From: DYJE01 sp964637565
GTDB lineage: Bacteria > Desulfobacterota > Desulfobacteria > Desulfobacterales > Desulfolunaceae
Direction: 5' to 3'
Assembly (NCBI GenBank): GCA_964637565.1
Contig: CAZWTY010000037.1
Coordinates: forward strand, 1-35,533
Length of the DNA stretch: 35,533 bases
The translations under genes were made by a program, and so were the position numbers. Below the pieces are notes generated by a model. The model was not told the origin of the DNA, ran no database searches, and worked only from the letters and a program-made list of their open reading frames with translations. This document shows, piece after piece, positions 7,705 through 13,847 of this stretch. The stretch's first letter is position 1, and the number at the start of each line of letters is the position of its first letter.

Positions 7705-8589
7705 ATGAAAGTACTTGTTGTAGGGTCTGGCGGCCAGCTGGGCTGGGAATTGATGCGAAAGCTTCATGACAAAGCCTGGACTCCTGTGGGCTTCGATCTT
7801 CCCGATTTCGATATCACCGATAAAGACCAGGTGTTCTCTGCCATTCACCGCGAAAAGCCCGACTGGGTGGTGAACGCATCGGCATACACCCTTGTGGACC
7901 AGGCGGAATCGGACAGGGGAACTGCCTATAAAGTCAACAGGGACGGGCCGTCGTTTCTGGCCAGAGCCTGTTCAGAACTTGAGATACCCCTGATTCACCT
8001 GTCCACGGATTATGTGTTCGACGGGACGAAAGGGGCGCCTTACAGGGAGACAGACCCCATTGCGCCCCTTGGGGTTTACGGCACCAGCAAAGCCGAAGGG
8101 GAGATGGAGGTCCGGAAAAACTGTGGGCAGCATCTGATCGTCAGGACATCCTGGCTTTACGGGGTTCATGGTCGGAATTTCGTGAAAACCATGGTTGGGC
8201 TGGCCGCAGAGAGGGACACGATCCGCGTGGTCCATGATCAGTTCGGGTGCCCGACGTTTGCCGGAGATCTGGCAGACGCCCTGATCTCGGTTATCGAAAG
8301 AACCAGGGCTGGTCGTGGGGATGTCTGGGGCACTTATCACTACTGCGGGAAAGGGGTCACGACCTGGTACGGCTTCGCCTGTGAGATCATCGAACGGACC
8401 AGGGACAACCGGCCTCTTGCCGTGAAAGAGATTCTCCCCATCCCCGGCTCCGATTATCCCACACCGGCGAAACGGCCTTCCTATTCGGCTTTGGACTGCT
8501 CTTTCATGGAAGAAATATTCAATATCAGTCGGCGGGACTGGAAAGAGAGTCTCGGAGTTATGCTGGATGAGTGGGTCGGAAACGTCTAA
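7705..8589 (+). CDS. rfbD: dTDP-4-dehydrorhamnose reductase
   Basis: The 294-residue NADPH-dependent SDR protein performs the last step, giving dTDP-L-rhamnose. The cofactor loop VGSGGQLGWEL is at the N-terminus, STDYVFDG is near residues 100-107, and the catalytic Tyr/Lys pair is Y125/K129 in YGTSKAEGE. The RTSWLYG motif is also present. It completes a full rfbBACD set. A GGGGAAAT sequence precedes the ATG at a suitable distance. Confidence 0.96.
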   Translation: MKVLVVGSGGQLGWELMRKLHDKAWTPVGFDLPDFDITDKDQVFSAIHREKPDWVVNASAYTLVDQAESDRGTAYKVNRDGPSFLARACSELEIPLIHLSTDYVFDGTKGAPYRETDPIAPLGVYGTSKAEGEMEVRKNCGQHLIVRTSWLYGVHGRNFVKTMVGLAAERDTIRVVHDQFGCPTFAGDLADALISVIERTRAGRGDVWGTYHYCGKGVTTWYGFACEIIERTRDNRPLAVKEILPIPGSDYPTPAKRPSYSALDCSFMEEIFNISRRDWKESLGVMLDEWVGNV

Positions 8590-8643
8590 ACCGCTCACTG
8601 GCCACAGATGTTATGGTTTTTAATTGCCGGTTTAATATTGCGC

Positions 8644-8823
8644 CTAAGACTCCGATGAAGAACGGGAACTTGAAACGCCACGGGCAAGGAGCGTTCGTAT
8701 CTCGTCAAGGACAAGGCACGAGTCCATGCAGCTGGGGAATTTGAAACGTTTCTCGCAGGCAAGGCACGGGCTCTTGACGATATGCCCGATGTTGAAATCA
8801 AAATCTCTTGTTTCTTCTTTCAT
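8644..8823 (-). CDS. Small Cys-rich protein of 59 residues
   Basis: Reading the minus strand from ATG 8823 gives a complete 59-residue frame ending at TAG 8646-8644. It contains C20 and C23 in a CxxC pair and C32 and C36 in a CxxxC pair (SPCLACEKRFKFPSCMDSC). This four-cysteine layout suggests a small zinc- or iron-sulfur-binding domain. The tail is Ser-rich. The frame lies alone and points toward rfbD. I recognise no named family. The regular Cys spacing makes it more credible than the overlapping longer frame on the same strand (8595-8801). The ribosome-binding site is weak (GGGTAG). Confidence 0.55.
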   Translation of the reverse strand: MKEETRDFDFNIGHIVKSPCLACEKRFKFPSCMDSCLVLDEIRTLLARGVSSSRSSSES

Positions 8824-8963
8824 AAACTACCCGATGCGTTTCTCTAACCGTGAACCGTCAAACCAATGTTCATGAATTTAACATAACGGGTGGGACGGCT
8901 CAATCATAAATTTTATGAGGGCGGGGCCATTTTGTCAGATTACGTCCTCCATCTGACATGCGG

Positions 8964-9016
8964 TGGGGAACGCCGAGTTGCACTCGGCCCCTTTGCCGGG
9001 TTCAACCCGGCGTTAC
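8964..9016 (-). repeat. Double-hairpin repeat, copy 2 (inverted)
   Basis: This is the reverse complement of the element at 4991-5043. It contains GCCGAGTTGCACTCGGC and GCCGGGTTCAACCCGGC in the opposite order. The two copies bracket the rfbBACD operon. Confidence 0.85.
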
Positions 9017-9039
9017 CGGTTATAAAAACGTCAAACCTC

Positions 9040-9068
9040 TTGACAATGAAACAGGACCACGTTATTAG
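9040..9068 (+). promoter_or_regulatory. Promoter of the DtxR-family gene
   Basis: TTGACA at 9040-9045 and TATTAG at 9063-9068 are separated by 17 bases. The -10 box is embedded in the palindrome at 9064-9079. Confidence 0.7.
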
Positions 9069-9079
9069 AATCATCTAAT
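9064..9079. promoter_or_regulatory. Putative DtxR-family operator (autoregulation)
   Basis: ATTAGAATCATCTAAT is a perfect inverted repeat with six-base arms, resembling the TTAG...CTAA pattern of DtxR/IdeR boxes. It overlaps the -10 region of the regulator's own promoter. Related half-sites occur upstream of the DUF2325 gene. Confidence 0.65.
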
Positions 9080-9114
9080 TAAGTTTTGTTGCATTTACAG
9101 CAAGAGGGGCCAAG

Positions 9115-9642
9115 ATGTCAGAAACCAACCGAAAGAGCGAAGACAAACCGTTGACCTCCACCATGGAGGACTACCTCGAGGTCATTTACGATCTGGACAG
9201 GGAGAAGAAAATGGTTCGGGTCAAGGACATCGCCAGTCGGATGGACGTGAAGATGCCCACGGTGACCAGCATGCTGAAGACCCTCAACGACCGCCACCTC
9301 GTGGATTACGAAAAACACGAATACGTCCGTCTCACCGAACAAGGGGAGGGGGTCGGTCGTGAAATGAGGCGGCGTCACGGCATCCTGTTGAGGTTTCTCA
9401 AGGATATCCTTAAAATCGATCCTCTGACGGCAGATCATGAAGCCTGCAAGATGGAACACACCTTGAGCATGGAAACTCTTGAAAGTCTGACGGATTTCAT
9501 GGAGTTTATCAGAAACTGTCCGAAAAACGGGGAAAACTGGCTGAACGCTTTCAATGAATACAGGCAAAGCGGACTCAACAAGGAAAAATGCGAGGCGTGC
9601 CGGGACAGAGGGCCCTGTTTGGATGGAAAGCTGCTGAGCTGA
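9115..9642 (+). CDS. DtxR/MntR-family metal-dependent transcriptional repressor
   Basis: The 175-residue protein has an N-terminal winged helix (MEDYLEVIYDLD near residue 17, then VRVKDIASRMDVKMPTVTSMLKTL). A metal-binding dimerisation domain follows, with RRRHGILLRFL and HEACKMEHTLS; the ligands expected for the family (His, Cys, Glu, His) are present. There is no SH3-like third domain, so it is the short MntR/IdeR-like form. A CEACRDRGPC tail adds extra cysteines. Such proteins repress iron or manganese uptake genes when loaded with Fe(II) or Mn(II). GAGGGG lies just upstream of the ATG. Whether Fe or Mn is the co-repressor cannot be decided here; the LbtU-like porin nearby favours iron. 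Confidence 0.92.
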   Translation: MSETNRKSEDKPLTSTMEDYLEVIYDLDREKKMVRVKDIASRMDVKMPTVTSMLKTLNDRHLVDYEKHEYVRLTEQGEGVGREMRRRHGILLRFLKDILKIDPLTADHEACKMEHTLSMETLESLTDFMEFIRNCPKNGENWLNAFNEYRQSGLNKEKCEACRDRGPCLDGKLLS

Positions 9643-9677
9643 TGGCGTGAGTTTTGTGTTGATGTGAGCGTTTAAGG

Positions 9678-9705
9678 CCGCTCGGGTAAACCCGCGCGGT
9701 TTTTT
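9678..9705 (+). terminator. Rho-independent terminator after the DtxR-family gene
   Basis: CCGCTCGGGT pairs with ACCCGCGCGG around an AA loop (one mismatch), followed by six T residues. This separates the regulator from the downstream DUF2325-porin unit. Confidence 0.8.
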
Positions 9706-9712
9706 AAGGCAC

Positions 9713-9741
9713 TTTAAAGTAGATAAATCTAATAGTATTAG
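9713..9741 (+). promoter_or_regulatory. Promoter of the DUF2325-porin unit
   Basis: TTTAAA at 9713-9718 and TATTAG at 9736-9741 are separated by 17 bases. The -10 hexamer is identical to that of the DtxR-family promoter and lies inside the operator-like cluster. Confidence 0.5.
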
Positions 9742-9753
9742 TATTAGCTAATA
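9729..9753. promoter_or_regulatory. Putative tandem DtxR-family operator
   Basis: Two perfect palindromes lie side by side: CTAATAGTATTAG (9729-9741) and TATTAGCTAATA (9742-9753). Together they give four TATTAG/CTAATA half-sites, matching the half-site in the 9064-9079 operator. Confidence 0.65.
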
Positions 9754-9786
9754 AGAATCGAAGACCACAGGTCAAGGAGGTTGAAT

Positions 9787-10185
9787 ATGTGCATGGGACA
9801 TCCGGTTACACGACACCTGTGCCGTTTCTCGGCCATGAACACCTGCGACGAGCAGTGCCCGGCTTTTGACCTCTGCCGGAAACGCGTGCTGATCGTGGGC
9901 GGGATCGAGCGTATGGAATCCCGTTACCGCCAGATCGTGGAAAGCAGCGGCGGGGTGTTCGATTACCACAACGGCCATATGAAAGGCGGGGGAAAACACC
10001 TTGAAAACCGCTTGAAACGGTCGGATATCGTGCTCTGTCCTGTGAACTGCAACAGCCACGCGGCCTGCGCCCTGGTGAAAAATCTCGGGAAGAAACACAA
10101 CAAACCGGTCCACATGCTGTCCAGTTTCAGCCTGAGCACCGTCTCCCAGGTCATCCGGACCTGTGGAAACGGAGAAGCGGCATGA
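9787..10185 (+). CDS. DUF2325 domain protein
   Basis: The 132-residue protein contains the DUF2325 signature: RVLIVGGIERMESRYRQIV near residues 33-51, GGVFDYHNGHMKGG, and DIVLCPVNCNSHAAC. The N-terminal 30 residues carry five cysteines (C2, C12, C20, C24, C30), which look suited to metal or cluster binding. The family has no firmly established biochemical role that I can name. It sits between a DtxR-type repressor and an LbtU-like porin, behind operator-like palindromes, so a role in metal homeostasis is likely (inference). ATG 9787 was chosen over TTG 9781 because AAGGAGG is ideally spaced from it. Confidence 0.88.
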   Translation: MCMGHPVTRHLCRFSAMNTCDEQCPAFDLCRKRVLIVGGIERMESRYRQIVESSGGVFDYHNGHMKGGGKHLENRLKRSDIVLCPVNCNSHAACALVKNLGKKHNKPVHMLSSFSLSTVSQVIRTCGNGEAA

Positions 10186-10238
10186 ATTTTTTTGATTACT
10201 AAGACACATTGACTCAAGACAAAGGAGAAGAAAAGCAA

Positions 10239-11348
10239 ATGAAAAAGATGTTTTACCCCATGGCATGGTCTCTTGTGGCGGTACTCACCCTGAGCGGTCC
10301 GGCCCTGGCCCTTGAAACGGCTTCGGAAAACACGAGCCTCGAACAACGGATCCAGGCTCTGGAAAAGTCGGTGGGCGAGAAAAAAGGACAGGCATCCTGG
10401 GCCGACACCCTGAAGATCAGCGGCGTCGTGGAAGTGGAAGCGGGATATGCCAAAAGGGATTTCAATGATCCGGCGGAAGATGACGAAACCACGGGGAGCC
10501 TGGACCTCACCACGGTGGAACTGGCCTTTGATGCGGATGTGACGTCGCAGATCAGCGCCCATGTTCTCCTCAAATATGAGGACGACGATGTGTTTGTCGA
10601 CGAGGGTTACGTCACCTGGACAGGCCCGGAATCCTGCCCTGTGAAACTGACGGCCGGGCGCATGGTCCTTCCTTTCGGAAATTTCGACAGCCGATTTGTC
10701 ACCGACCCCCTGACCCTTGAACTGGGTGAAACCAACCAGGGCTCCCTGGTGATGGGTTACGGTTTTCTGAACGATAAAATGACCCTTGATGTGGGTGTGT
10801 TCAACAGCCGTGCGGAAGAGGCCGGAGAAGACGACACCGTGTCCAGCTATGTGGGCCGACTCACCGTGACACCCCTTGAGGGGATTTCCTTTGGCGCGTC
10901 CTACATCTCCAGCCTGGCCGCTGCCGATTCCTTCAACGAACAGGTCCAGGGCGCCCTGGTCGATGACGTGGCCGGATACAGCGCCTTTGTTACAGCCGTC
11001 CTTATGGAGAAAGTGACCGTGGCCGCCGAAGTTGTGGCTGCCGTGGAATCCTTCGAAGCCGGTGAAATCTACGACGGGGGCGACACGAAGAAAAGAACGC
11101 CCAAAACCTGGAACATCGAGCTGGGTTACGCCTTTGCCGACAATCTGGACGCGGGTTTGCGCTACAGCGGTTCAAAGGACGGCGATGCGGGCAGCGGGGA
11201 ATTCCTTCCCGAAATTCAAGCCGGTGCGGTGCTGAACTGGGGCGTGGTTGATAAAACAAGCCTTAGTCTGGAGTACCTGCACAGCCGTTACGAAGGGGAT
11301 TACATGGACGCGGACACGGTCACGGCCAAACTGGCGGTGGAGTTCTGA
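10239..11348 (+). CDS. LbtU-like outer-membrane porin (siderophore porin family)
   Basis: The 369-residue protein has a signal peptide (about residues 1-25, ending ALA), then a short coiled coil (LEQRIQALEKSV). A beta-barrel follows, starting with the WADTLKISGVVEVEAGY pattern and ending in a C-terminal Phe (AKLAVEF) typical of outer-membrane barrels. The family is named after Legionella LbtU, a TonB-independent siderophore porin. Other members are only predicted to carry metal chelates. It lies 53 bases after the DUF2325 gene and probably shares its transcript and DtxR-type control. AAGGAG lies upstream of ATG 10239; an upstream in-frame TTG (10209) is less likely. Confidence 0.82.
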   Translation: MKKMFYPMAWSLVAVLTLSGPALALETASENTSLEQRIQALEKSVGEKKGQASWADTLKISGVVEVEAGYAKRDFNDPAEDDETTGSLDLTTVELAFDADVTSQISAHVLLKYEDDDVFVDEGYVTWTGPESCPVKLTAGRMVLPFGNFDSRFVTDPLTLELGETNQGSLVMGYGFLNDKMTLDVGVFNSRAEEAGEDDTVSSYVGRLTVTPLEGISFGASYISSLAAADSFNEQVQGALVDDVAGYSAFVTAVLMEKVTVAAEVVAAVESFEAGEIYDGGDTKKRTPKTWNIELGYAFADNLDAGLRYSGSKDGDAGSGEFLPEIQAGAVLNWGVVDKTSLSLEYLHSRYEGDYMDADTVTAKLAVEF

Positions 11349-11354
11349 TGTGAG

Positions 11355-11380
11355 CCCGGTCCAGGCTTCTCCGGGTTTTT
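11355..11380 (+). terminator. Rho-independent terminator after the LbtU-like gene
   Basis: CCCGG (11355-11359) pairs with CCGGG (11371-11375), followed by five T residues. The stem is short but the position just after the stop codon is right. Confidence 0.6.
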
Positions 11381-11450
11381 CGGTGAAACCTGGGCCATAT
11401 CACGCCTCAGGTTAATTGGGCGTCGTAACTTTACCCGAAAGCTCACAACC

Positions 11451-11701
11451 TTGTCATTCCGGGCGGCCCCTAACATCATGGAACGTCTGAAAGATCTTGG
11501 GGTTCCACAAAAACCACAGACCCGAATTCCAAAGCCGACCCGGAATCCACGCAGGCATGTGCATCTGTTCCCGAAAATTCATGTGCCCAATCGTTCGCGG
11601 GCATGGATTCCGGGTCGGCCTCAGTGGCGGGCAATACACAGGCCTGGGATGCTCTGTAAAACATGGCTTTCCGAAGAAACCAGAGCCGCCCGGAATGACA
11701 A
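11451..11701. repeat. MITE-like palindromic element, copy A
   Basis: A 251-base element with terminal inverted repeats TTGTCATTCCGGGCGGC and GCCGCCCGGAATGACAA. Inside is a second inverted pair, GCCGACCCGGAATCCA and GGATTCCGGGTCGGC. It has no credible coding capacity. Apart from the terminator, it fills most of the gap between the LbtU-like gene and the siroheme protein gene. Confidence 0.85.
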
Positions 11702-11772
11702 ATACGGGAAGAATCGTTTATTTTCAGCGGCGTTTATCATCAGGCACGGTTACCTTATATATTCTTACGAAG

Positions 11773-12576
11773 TCAATTTAATGTGTGGAATTTTTCTGCA
11801 AAAACAGCCAGAGCCTCGTCGTCCAGAAGATGGGAGAAACGCTGTCCCCGGCTGTTTTTTTTGTAGAAGTCGATACACTCTTTCACGATGGAAAGAACCT
11901 GGTCTTCGGTGTAAAGACCGGAAAGTTCCCGTGCAAGGCGGGGATGGCGTCCGAGCCGGCCGCCCAGCTGGACCCTGTACCCCGATTGCAGGCCGGTCAG
12001 TGTGCCTATGGGGCAGGCCCTGACGCAGACTCCGCAGCGAACGCAGGATAAAAGATCGAGCTTTGGCCGGTCCGCATCGTCGGGCAGGGTGAGGCAATTC
12101 TCACGGCATTCGTCCACACAGTCCCCGCAGGCGGAGCAGGGCTCGTCGGATAAACCGGGAACCACGGCGGCGATGATGGACACATCCCGGATCTGGGGCT
12201 GGGAGCAGGCATTGGGGCATTCCGCAAGGGTCACCCGGAATTCATGGTGGTATTTCAGAGGACCCACCACCGATTTTTTCAGAAAAGACAGGATGTCTTC
12301 GTCCTGAAACATTTTGTTCAGGCGGCCCACCAGACTGTCTCCCGAGACACATCTGTTCGGGCAGCCGTTTGCGCCGAAACAGGTTTCGACCTGATACCCT
12401 TTGATCTCTGCGGCCATGCCTGAAAGAAAACGCTGCTGGGTGGCCTTGACTTCGGCCAGGGTGACGAGCTTCTTGTTTTCTGCGGCCGCTTCCTTTTCAA
12501 CCCTCGCCCTGACTTTTTTTCTGACGAAAAAAGGCACGCTGCCCAGGGCCGCTTCCGCCTCATCGGTCCATTTCAT
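11773..12576 (-). CDS. Siroheme/[4Fe-4S] and ferredoxin-domain protein (sulfite reductase-like)
   Basis: The 267-residue protein begins with a PCP_red-like domain (MKWTDEAEAALGSVPFFVRK), as found at the C-terminus of protochlorophyllide reductase subunits. A half nitrite/sulfite reductase domain follows, with the siroheme-cluster cysteines C66-x5-C72 and C120-x3-C124. Two [4Fe-4S] ferredoxin motifs come next (C147, C150, C153, C157 and C178, C181, C184, C188). Full sulfite reductases contain two such halves, so this small protein is a short relative, like the single-domain sulfite reductases of anaerobes. A role in electron transfer or reduction of a small oxyanion is possible; the substrate is not evident. 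AAGGAAT precedes the ATG. It is a single gene, convergent with the LbtU-like unit. Confidence 0.85.
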   Translation of the reverse strand: MKWTDEAEAALGSVPFFVRKKVRARVEKEAAAENKKLVTLAEVKATQQRFLSGMAAEIKGYQVETCFGANGCPNRCVSGDSLVGRLNKMFQDEDILSFLKKSVVGPLKYHHEFRVTLAECPNACSQPQIRDVSIIAAVVPGLSDEPCSACGDCVDECRENCLTLPDDADRPKLDLLSCVRCGVCVRACPIGTLTGLQSGYRVQLGGRLGRHPRLARELSGLYTEDQVLSIVKECIDFYKKNSRGQRFSHLLDDEALAVFAEKFHTLN

Positions 12577-12726
12577 ATAATAATTCCTTTCGTTTTTGAG
12601 CCATTCTTACACGACTTGTGCGATTCGTCCATTGACTTGAATCAATTCGTCGTTTTATCCTGAAAACTTGAAAAAAGTCTGATAGGAACAGGGTAATCGT
12701 ATGTAACCTGAGCATGGATCTTAACC

Positions 12727-12797
12727 ATCGCTATCGGGTTCGCTGTCGAAACGTTCTGAATATCGAACCCGATAGCGATACCGATAGCGATACCGAT
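12727..12797. repeat. GATACC/GATAGC hexamer palindrome, copy H1
   Basis: ATCGCTATCGGGTTCG (12727-12742) and CGAACCCGATAGCGAT (12764-12779) form a perfect 16-bp inverted repeat. More GATACC/GATAGC units follow. The left flank (TGTAAC ... GCATGGATCTTAACC) also recurs next to copy H4. Confidence 0.85.
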
Positions 12798-12865
12798 TAA
12801 AACGATGTGGTGGGGTATGTGGCATGAATCATGTATTACTGGAAAAATTTTGCTCAGGATGTGTT

Positions 12866-12895
12866 CTGTAGGTCGGGCGAAAGCCCGACCTACAG
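12866..12895. repeat. GAAA-capped perfect hairpin
   Basis: CTGTAGGTCGGGC and GCCCGACCTACAG form a perfect 13-bp stem closed by a GAAA tetraloop. This type of GTAGGTCGGGC palindrome is a common dispersed intergenic repeat in bacteria. No T tract follows, so it is not an obvious terminator. It lies about 70 bases before the thioesterase start. Confidence 0.75.
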
Positions 12896-12963
12896 CGTCA
12901 AAGTAACAGCATTGAGGCCAATCTTTTGAACGAATAGATAGCACAACAAAGGACAAATAATCT

Positions 12964-13497
12964 ATGAACGCGAAAACAGTAAAAGAAACAGCCGTAACCA
13001 TCTCCCTTCTCATGCAGCCCCAGGACGCCAACCCGGCCGGACTGGTCCACGGCGGGGTGATCATGAAGGAAATCGACAATGCCTCCGGGGTTGTGGCGGC
13101 CCGTCACTCCCGCAAAATTCCCGTGACCGCTTCCATTGACCGGATCGACTTCCACAACAAGGTCTACGTGGGAAACTACGTGACGGTGAAGGCGAGCATC
13201 AACTACGCGGGCCGGTCTTCCATGGAAATCGGGGCAAGGGTTGAGGCCGAAGATCTGCTCACCGGAGAAATCCGTCACGTGGCCTCGGCCTACCTGACTT
13301 TCGTGGCTCTTGGTGTGGAAAAAGGCGAATCGATTCCCGCCATCATCTGTGAAACGGACGATGAAAAACGCAGGAACGCCGAAGCCCAGGTCAGGAGAAA
13401 AGCCTGGCTGGCCTTGAAGAAAATCCATGAAAACGACCAGAAGGCCCGTGAACTCCTGAAACAGAAACTCATCGCGGAAAAGCTGGCCGCTGATTAA
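12964..13497 (+). CDS. Acyl-CoA thioesterase, hotdog fold (YciA-like)
   Basis: The 177-residue protein has a hotdog domain in the first 125 residues, with the active-site helix region NPAGLVHGGVIMKEIDNASG near residues 20-39. The VTASIDRIDFHNKVYVGNYV strand pair follows. It matches acyl-CoA hydrolases of the YciA/BACH type, which cleave acyl-CoA to free acid and CoA. The last 50 residues are a charged, probably helical extension (KAWLALKKIHENDQKARELLKQKL), as in some longer relatives. AAAGGA precedes the ATG. It stands as a single gene between repeat elements; its substrate chain length cannot be predicted. Confidence 0.9.
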   Translation: MNAKTVKETAVTISLLMQPQDANPAGLVHGGVIMKEIDNASGVVAARHSRKIPVTASIDRIDFHNKVYVGNYVTVKASINYAGRSSMEIGARVEAEDLLTGEIRHVASAYLTFVALGVEKGESIPAIICETDDEKRRNAEAQVRRKAWLALKKIHENDQKARELLKQKLIAEKLAAD

Positions 13498-13554
13498 GAT
13501 AATGATTGGGGCATTTTGTCGAATTTCCTGCCCTCAATCCGTCTTCCAAAATCC

Positions 13555-13582
13555 CCCCTTTTTTCAGGAAAAGGGGTATTTT
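13555..13582 (+). terminator. Possible terminator after the thioesterase gene
   Basis: CCCCTTTT (13555-13562) pairs with AAAAGGGG (13569-13576), followed by TATTTT. It lies about 60 bases beyond the stop codon. The T tract is interrupted, so confidence is modest. Confidence 0.45.
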
Positions 13583-13680
13583 GCTTGATAAAGAGTTCAT
13601 ATCCATTTAGTATTTTTATTTCGTAGACGTTGTGATGTTTATCAGAAACCATGAACCGTATGGAATGAAATGAAGCGATC

Positions 13681-13709
13681 GCCCCGACGCCTCGGGGCTT
13701 CGTTTTTTT
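13681..13709 (+). terminator. Rho-independent terminator upstream of the corrinoid activator gene
   Basis: GCCCCGA (13681-13687) pairs with TCGGGGC (13692-13698) around a CGCC loop, followed by TTCG and seven T residues. No gene was recognised between the thioesterase and this site. The rest of the 13498-13847 gap shows nothing else clear. Confidence 0.65.
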
Positions 13710-13847
13710 GCGGGCCTCTTTCGCCTCGGGGGCCGGCATTCCCAGAAGAACGCCGCGATGCTTTGCCGGATCCGGCCACAGGCTTATTCCAGACGGGAAT
13801 CACCGAGATGAACCCCATGATCCATGTTTCAATCTGAAGGAGATGTC

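Noticed and set aside
8595..8801. 68-codon minus-strand open frame after rfbD
   Set aside because: It overlaps the Cys-rich frame 8644-8823 in another phase and looks random by comparison.
8890..9078. 62-codon plus-strand open frame before the DtxR-family gene
   Set aside because: It is made largely of the double-hairpin repeat and runs through the promoter and operator.
12727..12797. CRISPR-like array because of repeated GATACC/GATAGC units
   Set aside because: The units are six bases without spacers and form a hairpin; there are no cas genes.
13494..13739. 81-codon minus-strand open frame
   Set aside because: It runs across two terminator-like hairpins and has no recognisable motif.
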